Part shown: positions 18,858 through 26,764 of the stretch, piece by piece
Layout of the letters: each line of letters starts with the position of its first letter
How positions within the stretch are numbered: position 1 is the stretch's first letter
Assembly (NCBI GenBank): GCA_903864275.1
Contig: CAIPFE010000061.1
Location: 1-63,427 of the forward strand
Direction of reading: 5' to 3'
Source of the DNA: an uncultured Mucilaginibacter sp.
Lineage (GTDB): Bacteria > Bacteroidota > Bacteroidia > Sphingobacteriales > Sphingobacteriaceae
DNA length: 63,427 nt
Notes under the pieces: model-generated
Databases searched by the model: none
The model's input: only the letters and a program-made list of their open reading frames with translations
What the model was told of the DNA's origin: nothing
Made by a program: the position numbers and the translations under genes

Positions 18858-19538
18858 ATGCATAAGCTAAGGATTATTTGTATCGTATTTGCGGTGCTTG
18901 TTTTTGCAGCATGCGGGCAGAAAAAACCGGCGCCCGAAGAAGCCGCCGTATCAACTGGCAAGCCGGATAGCTCATCAACCAAAACTGTACTTTTCTTTGG
19001 CGACAGCCTTACTGCCGGTTATGGCCTCGACGATCCTTCGGAAGCTTTCCCCGGGGTCGTACAGAATAAAATTGATGCAGCACATTTGCATTATAAGGTG
19101 GTTAATGCCGGCTTAAGCGGCGAAACGTCAGCGGGCGGAAAAGGCCGTATCGGCTGGATACTAAAGCAAAAAGTGGCTATTTTTGTACTGGAGCTTGGCG
19201 CGAATGACGGGCTGCGCGGTATACCGGTGACACAAACCAGGCAAAACCTGCAGGCCATTGTCGATTCGGTAAAAGCAAAATATCCCAAAGCAAAATTATT
19301 AATGCTTGGCATGCAGGTGCCACCAAATATGGGCGCTGCCTATGCCAGTAGTTTTAAGGCTACATTTCCTGAGCTTGCCGCAAAAAACAATATGGCGCTG
19401 GTTCCTTTCCTGTTAAAGGGCGTTGGCGGCGTACCCTCATTAAACCAAAAAGACGGCATCCATCCAACTGCCGAGGGAGCCAAAATTGTCGGGGATAATG
19501 TTTGGCAGGTGCTGCAGGGTGTTTTGTTGACGAATTAG
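18858..19538 (+). CDS. SGNH-hydrolase lipoprotein (TesA-like arylesterase)
   Basis: 226 residues from ATG 18858. A lipoprotein signal peptide ends in VFAAC (Cys19 lipidated). SGNH blocks: block I FFGDSLTAG with Ser50, block III GAND with Asn116, block V DGIHP with Asp199 and His202; block II Gly is in VNAGLSGET. The family includes TesA lysophospholipase/thioesterase/arylesterase of the periplasm. An upstream in-frame ATG at 18765 would add residues encoded by palindromic intergenic DNA and destroy the signal peptide, so it is rejected. Its place after an ABC ATPase/YbbP pair supports the TesA comparison. Substrate unknown. Confidence 0.9.
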   Translation: MHKLRIICIVFAVLVFAACGQKKPAPEEAAVSTGKPDSSSTKTVLFFGDSLTAGYGLDDPSEAFPGVVQNKIDAAHLHYKVVNAGLSGETSAGGKGRIGWILKQKVAIFVLELGANDGLRGIPVTQTRQNLQAIVDSVKAKYPKAKLLMLGMQVPPNMGAAYASSFKATFPELAAKNNMALVPFLLKGVGGVPSLNQKDGIHPTAEGAKIVGDNVWQVLQGVLLTN

Positions 19539-19551
19539 ATTTTGGCGGAGT

Positions 19552-19584
19552 AGATTTGTCAACTTTTTAAAAGTTGACAAATCT
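19552..19584. repeat. Perfect 16-bp inverted repeat
   Basis: AGATTTGTCAACTTTT, one T, then its exact reverse complement (33 nt in all). It lies just after the esterase stop and before the CDGSH gene. It can act as a bidirectional terminator-like hairpin but is followed by only a short T-poor stretch; a dispersed repeat element is equally likely. Confidence 0.7.
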
Positions 19585-19623
19585 TTACGGGCTGATGATT
19601 ACCTTCGCAAAAAAATCATAAAC

Positions 19624-19848
19624 ATGCCCACAACAAAACTTACAATAAACAGCAACGGTTCGGTAAAAGTAGAAGGCGACTTTGAAATAGTAGATGTACA
19701 AGGTAACGCGTACGGGTTACAGGGACGTACCATTGTTTCTATTTGCCGCTGCGGCATGTCGGCCAATAAGCCTTTTTGCGATGGCTCGCATAAAGGGCAT
19801 TTTGAACACGATGCACAGGCATTTGATCTGCCGCCGCGTAAAGTTTAG
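19624..19848 (+). CDS. CDGSH iron-sulfur domain protein
   Basis: 74 residues. Contains CRCGMSANKPFCDGSH, the full CDGSH motif with ligands Cys41, Cys43, Cys52 and His56 for a [2Fe-2S] cluster of the 3Cys-1His type. There is no signal peptide or membrane helix, so it is a soluble single-CDGSH protein. Family members bind redox-active, pH-labile clusters and may transfer electrons or clusters; the specific partner is unknown. It is convergent with the following dehydrogenase gene with only 2 bp between the stops. Confidence 0.93.
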   Translation: MPTTKLTINSNGSVKVEGDFEIVDVQGNAYGLQGRTIVSICRCGMSANKPFCDGSHKGHFEHDAQAFDLPPRKV

Positions 19849-19850
19849 GT

Positions 19851-20867
19851 TTAACCCATCGAAACCATCGCTTTAATAACCCCTGTTTCTGGCTTAAGCC
19901 AGCTTTCAAAATCCCTTTTTACTTCGTCAAAATTTACACGATGCGTGATATAGGTTTTGGGATCGACCAATCCGTTTTTCATGCAGGCAATCACATGCTC
20001 AAAATCCTGCCGGGTAGCATTCCTGCTGCTCATTAAAGTGGCTTCGCGTTTATGGAATTCGGGGTGGCTGAAACTGATCTCGCCTTTTTGTAACCCTATC
20101 AGCACAAACCTGCCGCCATGGGCCAGGTATTGAAAAGCGTTATTAATGGCTTTCTGATTCCCGGTAGCATCAATAACTACTGTTGGCATATCACCGTTGG
20201 TTATTGCCTTCAGTTGCTCATAAACATCTGGTTCCAAAGCGTTTATAGTATGTGCTACTTTTAATTTCTGCTTACAAAATTGCATGCGCGCTTCGTTCAC
20301 ATCCATCACAATTACTGCTGCACCCTCGATCTTTGCAAATTCAATGGTGCCTAACCCTATCGGGCCAGCACCGATCACCAACACAAACTCGCCCTTTTTA
20401 ATTGCGGCGCGGGCAACCCCGTGCGCACCAATCGCCAAAGGTTCTATCAATGCCAACTCATCATAGCTTAACCCTTCTCCATGAACCAATGAATATGACG
20501 GCACAGATAAGTATTCGGCCATGCCGCCATCAATATGTACCCCGCAAACCTTAAGGCTTACACAACAATTTGGTTTACCAGAACGGCATGCTACGCATGT
20601 GCCGCAATTGAAATATGGAATAAAAGTAACCTGCTCGCCCTTAGTGAAGCCAGGTGCATCGTCAAATTCTATAAGTTCACCCGCAAGTTCGTGTCCTAAT
20701 ATCCGTGGATATTGAAAATAAGGCTGTGTGCCTTCAAAAGCATGCAGGTCGGTACCGCAAATGCCTATACGTTTTATTTTTATGACGGCATGCCCCTTTG
20801 TTAAAACAGGTTTTCCGGCCGTTTTATATTCGAGGGTTCCGGGTTGGGTACAAATTAGAGTTTTCAT
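19851..20867 (-). CDS. Zinc-dependent medium-chain dehydrogenase (LgoD/YjjN-like), uronate operon
   Basis: 338 residues. GHE catalytic zinc region (GICGTDLHAFEG and LGHELAGE), structural zinc cysteines in CGTCVACRSGKPNCC, and Rossmann motif GAGPIGLG. From memory its overall text (FFSYPRVLGHE-like YFQYPRILGHE, CRSGKPNCC, DPEFHKKE-like HPEFHKRE, SRNAT) resembles E. coli YjjN/LgoD, the L-galactonate 5-dehydrogenase producing D-tagaturonate. It is the last gene of a five-gene operon, 1 bp after the transporter gene. It may oxidise L-galactonate, or act in reverse on the isomerase product as a reductase. The family is certain, the substrate inferred. Confidence 0.85.
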   Translation of the reverse strand: MKTLICTQPGTLEYKTAGKPVLTKGHAVIKIKRIGICGTDLHAFEGTQPYFQYPRILGHELAGELIEFDDAPGFTKGEQVTFIPYFNCGTCVACRSGKPNCCVSLKVCGVHIDGGMAEYLSVPSYSLVHGEGLSYDELALIEPLAIGAHGVARAAIKKGEFVLVIGAGPIGLGTIEFAKIEGAAVIVMDVNEARMQFCKQKLKVAHTINALEPDVYEQLKAITNGDMPTVVIDATGNQKAINNAFQYLAHGGRFVLIGLQKGEISFSHPEFHKREATLMSSRNATRQDFEHVIACMKNGLVDPKTYITHRVNFDEVKRDFESWLKPETGVIKAMVSMG

Positions 20868-20868
20868 T

Positions 20869-22161
20869 TTACAGAGCTACCTTTTTCATTTTCGGTGAAA
20901 TCACATGCATAATTATCCACGCCAGTAAATAGGCAAAGCCGCAGATGGTAAAAATAATATTATAGCCTACAAGGATATGTCCGGCTTGTTTATTGGTTTC
21001 CAATATATAACCAATTAAGCCCGGAAAAAAAATGCCCCCGACAGAGCCCGCCATACCTCCGATGCCCACAATTGAGCTGACTGCCCTTTTTGGGAACATA
21101 TCCGACGCCGTGGTGAAAATTGTAGCACTCCATGCCTGGTGGGCCGCCGCTGCCAAGCCAATTAGCCCGACTGCCTGCCATACATTGGTTGCAAAACGGG
21201 CAGTAATAATTGGTATGACACAAATTGCGAAGATGAACATAGCAGTTTTGCGGGCCTTAAATATGGGCCAGCCTTTTTTTATCAGCCACGAGGATAGATA
21301 GCCGCCACCAATGCTTCCGATTGTGGTAGCGGTGTAAACAATCACTAATGGTAAACTTGGCTTTTTAAGGTCGAGATTGAAAGTGCTTGAAAAGTAGGAG
21401 GGCAGCCAGAATAAAAAGAAATACCAGATAGGGTCGGTTAAAAATTTCCCAACAACAAATGTCCAGGTTTGCGGGATGCCCAATAGTTTCACCCACCTGA
21501 TCTTTTGTTCAGGTTCGGCGTCAACAGTTACTTCTTCTGCATCGCTGTGAATAAACTCAAATTCGGCCTTTGTCACTTTTTTATGTTTTGATGGGATCTC
21601 GTAAAATATCCGCCAAAAGATCAGCCATACAAAGCCGATAGCGCCGGTGAGCAAAAATGCCATTTGCCAGCCATAAACGCCCAATAACCACGGTACAATA
21701 ACGGGTGCTACAACCGCGCCAATATTGGCGCCCGAATTAAATATACCTGTGGCAAACGCCCGTTCCCTTTTCGGGAACCACTCGGCAACGGCCTTAATAG
21801 CTGCAGGAAAATTACCCGACTCGCCCAAACCCAGGGCAACCCGCACTACACCGAAACCAAGAGTGCTTCTTACAATCGCGTGCAGCATGGCGGCTACGCT
21901 CCAAACGATCAACGAAATGGTATAGCCTAATTTTGTGCCTATTTTATCGATAAAATTGCCAAATATTAATAAACCGACGGCATAGGCAGCGGTGAATGCG
22001 GTTACAATGTGGCCATAATCAATTTCGGTCCAATGGAATTGAGCTGCAAGGGTGGGCTTTAACAAACCGATGATCTGCCGGTCGAGATAATTAATGGTAG
22101 TTGCAAAAAACAGGAGGGCAACCACTACCCACCGGTAGTTCCCAACCTTTATTTTATCCAT
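20869..22161 (-). CDS. MFS hexuronate-type transporter (ExuT/LgoT-like)
   Basis: 430 residues with about 12 hydrophobic helices. Opening RWVVVALLFFATTINYLDRQ and later FGVVRVALGLGESGNFPAAIKAVAEWFPKRERAFATGIFNSG match the anion:cation symporter family that includes ExuT and LgoT. A central hydrophilic loop (SKHKKVTKAEFEFIHSD) separates two six-helix halves. It sits between eda and the LgoD-like dehydrogenase, so uptake of glucuronate, galacturonate or L-galactonate is the natural role; the sequence does not discriminate between these. Confidence 0.9.
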   Translation of the reverse strand: MDKIKVGNYRWVVVALLFFATTINYLDRQIIGLLKPTLAAQFHWTEIDYGHIVTAFTAAYAVGLLIFGNFIDKIGTKLGYTISLIVWSVAAMLHAIVRSTLGFGVVRVALGLGESGNFPAAIKAVAEWFPKRERAFATGIFNSGANIGAVVAPVIVPWLLGVYGWQMAFLLTGAIGFVWLIFWRIFYEIPSKHKKVTKAEFEFIHSDAEEVTVDAEPEQKIRWVKLLGIPQTWTFVVGKFLTDPIWYFFLFWLPSYFSSTFNLDLKKPSLPLVIVYTATTIGSIGGGYLSSWLIKKGWPIFKARKTAMFIFAICVIPIITARFATNVWQAVGLIGLAAAAHQAWSATIFTTASDMFPKRAVSSIVGIGGMAGSVGGIFFPGLIGYILETNKQAGHILVGYNIIFTICGFAYLLAWIIMHVISPKMKKVAL

Positions 22162-22182
22162 ATCATAGGTTTTATTATTGGC

Positions 22183-22842
22183 TTACATGGCCGCTTTTAT
22201 CAATTCAAGCGCTTTAACCGTATCCGTGTGTAATTGCTCATAAAGACGATCGTTTAAAACATCCTTGCTGATCAGTTTGCTGCCCATACCCACCGCACTT
22301 ACCCCGGCATGGAACCATGCCGTGATATTTTTGGGCGTTAGGTCAACGCCGCCGGTTGGCATAAAAAGTATACCGGGGAATATTTCCCGTACCGAGCTGA
22401 TAAACGCCGGACCAAGCACATTTGCCGGAAATATTTTTACCAGTTCGGCCCCGTTTTTTTGCGCGGCATATATTTCCGTGGGTGTCATACAGCCCGGTAT
22501 CCACAATAATTTATGTTTATGCGCTACTTTTGCTACTTCGGCGTTAATGGTGGGTGCGACAATAAAATCAGCGCCGGCGTCCACAAATGCTTCAGCTTCA
22601 GATATGTTTTTTATAGTGCCTATACCGAGGTAAAGGTCTGGCATCTCTTTATCAACCGCCTTTCGTAACACTTTAAAGTTATCGAATGCTGGCTTGGCCC
22701 TGTTGGTATATTCCATCACCGTGATACCTGCATTGTAGAGTGTACGGATTATTTGCAAGCTCACTTCCACATCCTCGTAAAAAAACAAAGGCAGCATACC
22801 CTGTGTTAATATGCTGTTTAATACCGCTTTTTTAATCTTCAT
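22183..22842 (-). CDS. eda: 2-dehydro-3-deoxy-phosphogluconate (KDPG) aldolase
   Basis: 219 residues, the usual length. The Schiff-base lysine is Lys136 in GAELVKIFPA; Glu44 and Arg48 lie in VMEYTNRAKPAF; PGCMTPTE is the conserved substrate loop. It cleaves KDPG to pyruvate and glyceraldehyde-3-phosphate as the last step of uronate breakdown. Its start overlaps the kdgK stop by 4 bp (ATGA), so the two are coupled. A dual 4-hydroxy-2-oxoglutarate aldolase activity is possible in this family. Confidence 0.93.
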   Translation of the reverse strand: MKIKKAVLNSILTQGMLPLFFYEDVEVSLQIIRTLYNAGITVMEYTNRAKPAFDNFKVLRKAVDKEMPDLYLGIGTIKNISEAEAFVDAGADFIVAPTINAEVAKVAHKHKLLWIPGCMTPTEIYAAQKNGAELVKIFPANVLGPAFISSVREIFPGILFMPTGGVDLTPKNITAWFHAGVSAVGMGSKLISKDVLNDRLYEQLHTDTVKALELIKAAM

Positions 22843-23876
22843 TTCATTGCTTTTTTAATTTCCGCTACTGTTCTGGTGGTAGCATCGCCTTTTATAAATA
22901 ATTTTTCAAATGCCGCTGCCGTGGCAAATTCAAGTATCTCGTCCACTTCGTGCTGGTTATAAAAACCGTAAATAAGGCCGGCCATAAAACAATCGCCGCT
23001 GCCTACCTTATCGACCACGTGACCTGTTTCGTATTCGCCGGAACTATATAATTGGTTATCAATATACAAAGTTGTATAATATTTTATATCATTGGTAGCA
23101 TCAAAGCGAAAAGTATTTGCAACGGCATTACATTTCGGAAATTGCTCCATAATTTTCCGAGAAGTTTTTAATGCTTCCTTTAAATAAATACTTTTCTGCC
23201 CTGATTCATGAATATTTGGTATCACATTGATACCAAGCATCATTTCTGCCGCCCAAATATTCCCCATTACCAAGTCACAATATTTAACAAGGCCAGGCAT
23301 CACCTCCAATGGTGTTTTACCATATTGCCACAATTTCGAACGGTAGTTCATATCGACCGAAATGGTTATGTTTCTTTTTGAGGCTGCTTCCAAAGCCTCT
23401 TCGCACAGATCGGCAACGTTTTGGTTAAGCGCCGGGCATATCGCGCTGAAATGGAACCAGCTTACCCCTTCAAGCACCTTATCCCAGTCGATCATCCCCG
23501 GTTTAAGTTCAGCAAATGCTGAATTGGCCCGGTCATACACTAAGGCATTATGTTTAATATCGTTATGCTCGGTTAAATAATAAAGGCCTACCCTGTTGCC
23601 GCCATAATGAATTGCAGAAGTATCAATGCCCTTGCTTTGTAATGATTTGACGATTTGAACGGTCAGATCATTATCCGGCAGCGCCGTAAAATATTTCGCA
23701 GGCAAACCCCATAGCGCCAATGAGTTCGACACATTCAGTTCAGCGCCTACCACGTAAACCGGGAATTGGTGGCTGTTAAGCCATTCGCCGGTTGTATCGG
23801 GACAAAAACGGAGCAGTAATTCGCCAAAAGAAAGTATTTTACCGGTATGCTGCCCGCTATCTAAAAGTCCGCTCAT
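22839..23876 (-). CDS. kdgK: 2-dehydro-3-deoxygluconate kinase (PfkB family)
   Basis: 345 residues. PfkB/ribokinase fold with catalytic motif VGSGDCFMAG (Asp295 as base) and an N-terminal substrate-binding region. Overlaps of 4 bp with uxaC upstream and eda downstream place it in the KDG-to-KDPG step. PfkB proteins are hard to assign by sequence alone; the neighbours give the specificity. Confidence 0.9.
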   Translation of the reverse strand: MSGLLDSGQHTGKILSFGELLLRFCPDTTGEWLNSHQFPVYVVGAELNVSNSLALWGLPAKYFTALPDNDLTVQIVKSLQSKGIDTSAIHYGGNRVGLYYLTEHNDIKHNALVYDRANSAFAELKPGMIDWDKVLEGVSWFHFSAICPALNQNVADLCEEALEAASKRNITISVDMNYRSKLWQYGKTPLEVMPGLVKYCDLVMGNIWAAEMMLGINVIPNIHESGQKSIYLKEALKTSRKIMEQFPKCNAVANTFRFDATNDIKYYTTLYIDNQLYSSGEYETGHVVDKVGSGDCFMAGLIYGFYNQHEVDEILEFATAAAFEKLFIKGDATTRTVAEIKKAMK

Positions 23877-25285
23877 TTTGTTTTATCGAAATCGAAATAA
23901 TGTTTTGCGTTGTAGTAGCAAATATCCTGTACCACCTTGCCTGTCCATTCCATATCGGCAGGCAACTCCCCGCTTTCAATATCGTTACCAAACAGGTTGC
24001 ATAATATCCGCCTGAAATATTCGTGCCTCGGGTAGGAGAGGAAGCTGCGCGAATCCGTCAGCATGCCTACCATCCGGCTCAAAAGCCCCATGTTCGATAG
24101 CGTGTTTAATTGTTTGGTCATGCCATCCTTCTGATCAAGAAACCACCAGGCGGAACCGAATTGTATTTTTCCTGCGATCGAACCATCGTTAAAATTACCC
24201 GCCATGCTGGCTATAAGCTCATTGTCTGCCGGGTTAAGGTTATAAAAGATAGTTTTAGTTAGTTTACCCTCCGCTGCTAACCTGTTCAGAAATTTGGATA
24301 AGGGCCTGGCCTGCGAAAAATCGCCAATGGAATCATAGCCTGTATTTGGTCCGGCCCCTTTCAATGCCCGGGTATTATTATCGCGCAAAGCACCAAGATG
24401 GTATTGCTGCACCCAGCCTTTTTCATGGTCCCAAACCGAAAAATGATACAGCATTGCCGATTTGAATTTAATTACATCATCGTGGGATAAAACCTTTTCA
24501 GATCTTAACTTAAGAAAAATGGTCCTGATCTCCTGTTCGGTATAGCTTGCTGAATATAGCTGCTCTAAACCATGATCAGATAAACTGCAGCCATTTGCTG
24601 CAAAATAATTATGGCGCTGTTTTAAAGCCTCCAGGTAGGTATCCAGGTCGCAAATATCCGATCCGAGTATGGTTTCGAGCTGATTAATATAGCTGTTCAA
24701 TGCCTGGATATCATCGGCTTGCATGGCTTTATCCGGCCGGAATGCAGGTAATACCTTTACACTATAGGCATCATTTTTTATTTTTTTGTGGTGGGATAAA
24801 TTATCCAGCGGGTCATCGGTAGTGCAAAGCACTTCCACATTCCGGTTTTTAATAAGGTTCCTTACACTAAATTCAGGCGAATGCAGTTTTTCGTTACACT
24901 CGTCATAAATTTTCCTTGCTGTTGATGGCGATAACAGCTCGTGAATACCGAAATAACGCTGCAGTTCCAGGTGTGTCCAATGATACAATGGGTTACGCAG
25001 GGTATAAGGCACAGTTGCCGCCCAGGCTTCGAATTTCTGCCAGTCGCTTTTGTTGCCTGTTATATAAGCTTCATTAATTCCGTTTGCCCGCATAGCCCGC
25101 CACTTATAATGATCGCCAAAAAGCCAGAGCCGGGTAAGATTTTCAAAATTAATATCGCCGGCTATTTCATCGGGCGGCAGGTGGCAGTGATAATCAATAA
25201 TGGGGAGCCCGGCGGCATATTCGTGGTATAAACGCTGCGCAGGTTTTGTTTCCAGTAAAAAATCTTCGTTTAAAAAGCTTTTCAT
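23873..25285 (-). CDS. uxaC: Uronate isomerase
   Basis: 470 residues, normal length. Amidohydrolase-fold motif YHCHLPPDEIAGD near residue 33 and the characteristic NLTRLWLFGDHYKWRAMR. It interconverts D-glucuronate/D-fructuronate and D-galacturonate/D-tagaturonate in the cytoplasm. It is the first gene of the operon uxaC-kdgK-eda-transporter-dehydrogenase; mannonate or altronate dehydratase and the classical UxuB/UxaB reductases are absent from the window. A palindromic operator candidate and promoter lie upstream (25379-25409). Confidence 0.95.
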   Translation of the reverse strand: MKSFLNEDFLLETKPAQRLYHEYAAGLPIIDYHCHLPPDEIAGDINFENLTRLWLFGDHYKWRAMRANGINEAYITGNKSDWQKFEAWAATVPYTLRNPLYHWTHLELQRYFGIHELLSPSTARKIYDECNEKLHSPEFSVRNLIKNRNVEVLCTTDDPLDNLSHHKKIKNDAYSVKVLPAFRPDKAMQADDIQALNSYINQLETILGSDICDLDTYLEALKQRHNYFAANGCSLSDHGLEQLYSASYTEQEIRTIFLKLRSEKVLSHDDVIKFKSAMLYHFSVWDHEKGWVQQYHLGALRDNNTRALKGAGPNTGYDSIGDFSQARPLSKFLNRLAAEGKLTKTIFYNLNPADNELIASMAGNFNDGSIAGKIQFGSAWWFLDQKDGMTKQLNTLSNMGLLSRMVGMLTDSRSFLSYPRHEYFRRILCNLFGNDIESGELPADMEWTGKVVQDICYYNAKHYFDFDKTK

Positions 25286-25378
25286 CTTAAATATTGGCCT
25301 GCGGGAAAGAGGTTTAAAACCGGTAAATGCGATTTTTGTATTTCAGGGGCAATATACTTTTTATGTAATAAATTATTT

Positions 25379-25386
25379 CAAAAGTA
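25379..25386 (-). promoter_or_regulatory. Candidate -7 box TACTTTTG for the uxaC operon
   Basis: On the minus strand the box TACTTTTG fits TAnnTTTG exactly and lies 93 bp upstream of the uxaC start. It directly abuts the palindrome at 25387-25409, so a protein bound there would block polymerase. No clear TTTG at the ideal -33 spacing is visible. Confidence 0.45.
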
Positions 25387-25409
25387 TTGGTTAATTTACA
25401 ATTAACCAG
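25387..25409. promoter_or_regulatory. Palindromic operator candidate upstream of uxaC
   Basis: TTGGTTAATT, centre TAC, AATTAACCAG: 9 of 10 positions pair. Size and symmetry fit a dimeric regulator (LacI or GntR type). It lies in the 203-bp divergent gap between uxaC and the flavin reductase gene. No regulator gene is adjacent. Confidence 0.5.
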
Positions 25410-25488
25410 TTTTATAAATTTATTCAACCGCTATTTTAACACTTTATAACAGCAAGATTGTTTTAGAATTAATTGATGACAAAGCACC

Positions 25489-26157
25489 ATGGAAAAACAT
25501 ATTGTTAAAGTATTAAAAACCGAATTTGTGACGCATAATGTAAGGCGTTTTACAATAGAAAAGCCAGCAGGGTATAAATTCATATCCGGGCAGGCTACTG
25601 ATGTCTCCATCAATAAACCCGGCCTTGAAGACGAGCTGCGGCCATTTACATTTACCTGCCTCAACAGCGATGACCACCTGGAGTTTACTATCAAAATCTA
25701 CAGAGATCACGATGGGGTTACCGCAAAGCTGGAGAATATTAATGTCGGCGATGAGTTGATACTTCATGAAGTTTTTGGGGCGATTAATTACCAGGGGCCG
25801 GGGCTTTTTATTGCAGGCGGCGCCGGTTTAACGCCATTTATATCCATCTTCCGTCAGCTTAAGGCGGACGACAAATTACCGGGTAATACCTTATTATTTG
25901 CCAACCGTACCGAAGATGATATTATAATTAAAGACGAACTCGATGCAATGCTCGGCGTAAACCATATTGATATTTTGTCAGATCCTAAAACACCGGGACA
26001 AACAGGAAAACACATCGATAAACCGTTGCTAAAACAATACCTCCCGCCAAAAACCGGCTACTGTTACATTTGCGGCCCTGATGAGTTTGTAGCGGCAATG
26101 AAAAATGATTTGACTGAGCTTGGTGTAGCGGAGGACCATATCGTTATAGAACAGTAA
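25489..26157 (+). CDS. Flavin/ferredoxin reductase-like FAD-NAD(P) oxidoreductase
   Basis: 222 residues. FAD-binding motif RPFTFTC (51-57), NAD(P)-binding GGAGLTPF (110-117) and CGPDEF near residue 194: the ferredoxin-NADP reductase fold without an added iron-sulfur domain. It is a compact stand-alone reductase of the flavodoxin/ferredoxin type; the electron acceptor is unknown. It is transcribed divergently from the uronate operon, which need not be functional linkage. Confidence 0.85.
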   Translation: MEKHIVKVLKTEFVTHNVRRFTIEKPAGYKFISGQATDVSINKPGLEDELRPFTFTCLNSDDHLEFTIKIYRDHDGVTAKLENINVGDELILHEVFGAINYQGPGLFIAGGAGLTPFISIFRQLKADDKLPGNTLLFANRTEDDIIIKDELDAMLGVNHIDILSDPKTPGQTGKHIDKPLLKQYLPPKTGYCYICGPDEFVAAMKNDLTELGVAEDHIVIEQ

Positions 26158-26245
26158 AGCGTAATGATGATAAATAAAAACAAAGTTGTAAAGGGAGCAT
26201 TATTATCTTTTCATAATAAGTTTTTTGGATAAAGCCAGTAGTATT

Positions 26246-26707
26246 TTAGCGAACGCGTATTAAGTCAGTAATTATTTCATATTCGCCTTTTTTTAAAGGA
26301 AAATTAGTTCCTATGTATCCAGCTCCTACGTGCAGATGCTCTAACCCAGGTATTGTTTTTAGATCTTTACCTGTTGCTAGATGCTTTCTTAATAAAGGAT
26401 TTTTGAAAAGATTATGGGTAATTTCTACTTTCACTTTAAGGCGCGTTTTGTCTTCATCTTTAAATTTGCGCCCCAATGGATTTTCTTCATTCCATCTCGG
26501 GTTATCTCCTGAAATACCCAAGACGCCCGGGTTGCTGACAATATTAATCAACGCATAGCAACCAGCTTGATTTCCTGTAAGCCAAACTATTCCTTTATCT
26601 CCTTCTTTTATTTCATTTATAAAACGTTTAACCCCCCAATTGTCAAATATAAAAGGCAAGTTAAATTTGTACATGTCTTTTCTTCCTTGAAATATCCAAT
26701 AGTTCAT
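26246..26707 (-). CDS. EVE (PUA-like) domain protein
   Basis: 153 residues forming a single EVE domain: MNYWIFQGRKDMY at the start, a GDKGIVWLTGNQAGCYALINI core and a C-terminal strand KKGEYEIITDLI. EVE domains are PUA-fold modules thought to recognise modified bases and are often attached to McrB-like or other restriction/RNA-modification enzymes. Here it stands alone, and none of its neighbours is a nuclease, helicase or methylase. It is more AT-rich than the flanking nag and uxa genes, a possible sign of horizontal arrival. Function not assigned. Confidence 0.8.
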   Translation of the reverse strand: MNYWIFQGRKDMYKFNLPFIFDNWGVKRFINEIKEGDKGIVWLTGNQAGCYALINIVSNPGVLGISGDNPRWNEENPLGRKFKDEDKTRLKVKVEITHNLFKNPLLRKHLATGKDLKTIPGLEHLHVGAGYIGTNFPLKKGEYEIITDLIRVR

Positions 26708-26764
26708 GTTACAGGTTTTATTTTTATAAGTAAAATTAGTAAAAAGGGTCGCATTTTGGTGAGC

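Noticed and set aside
26246..26707. Type IV restriction or other defence island around the EVE gene
   Set aside because: No McrB-like ATPase, nuclease, methylase or toxin is adjacent; neighbours are metabolic genes.
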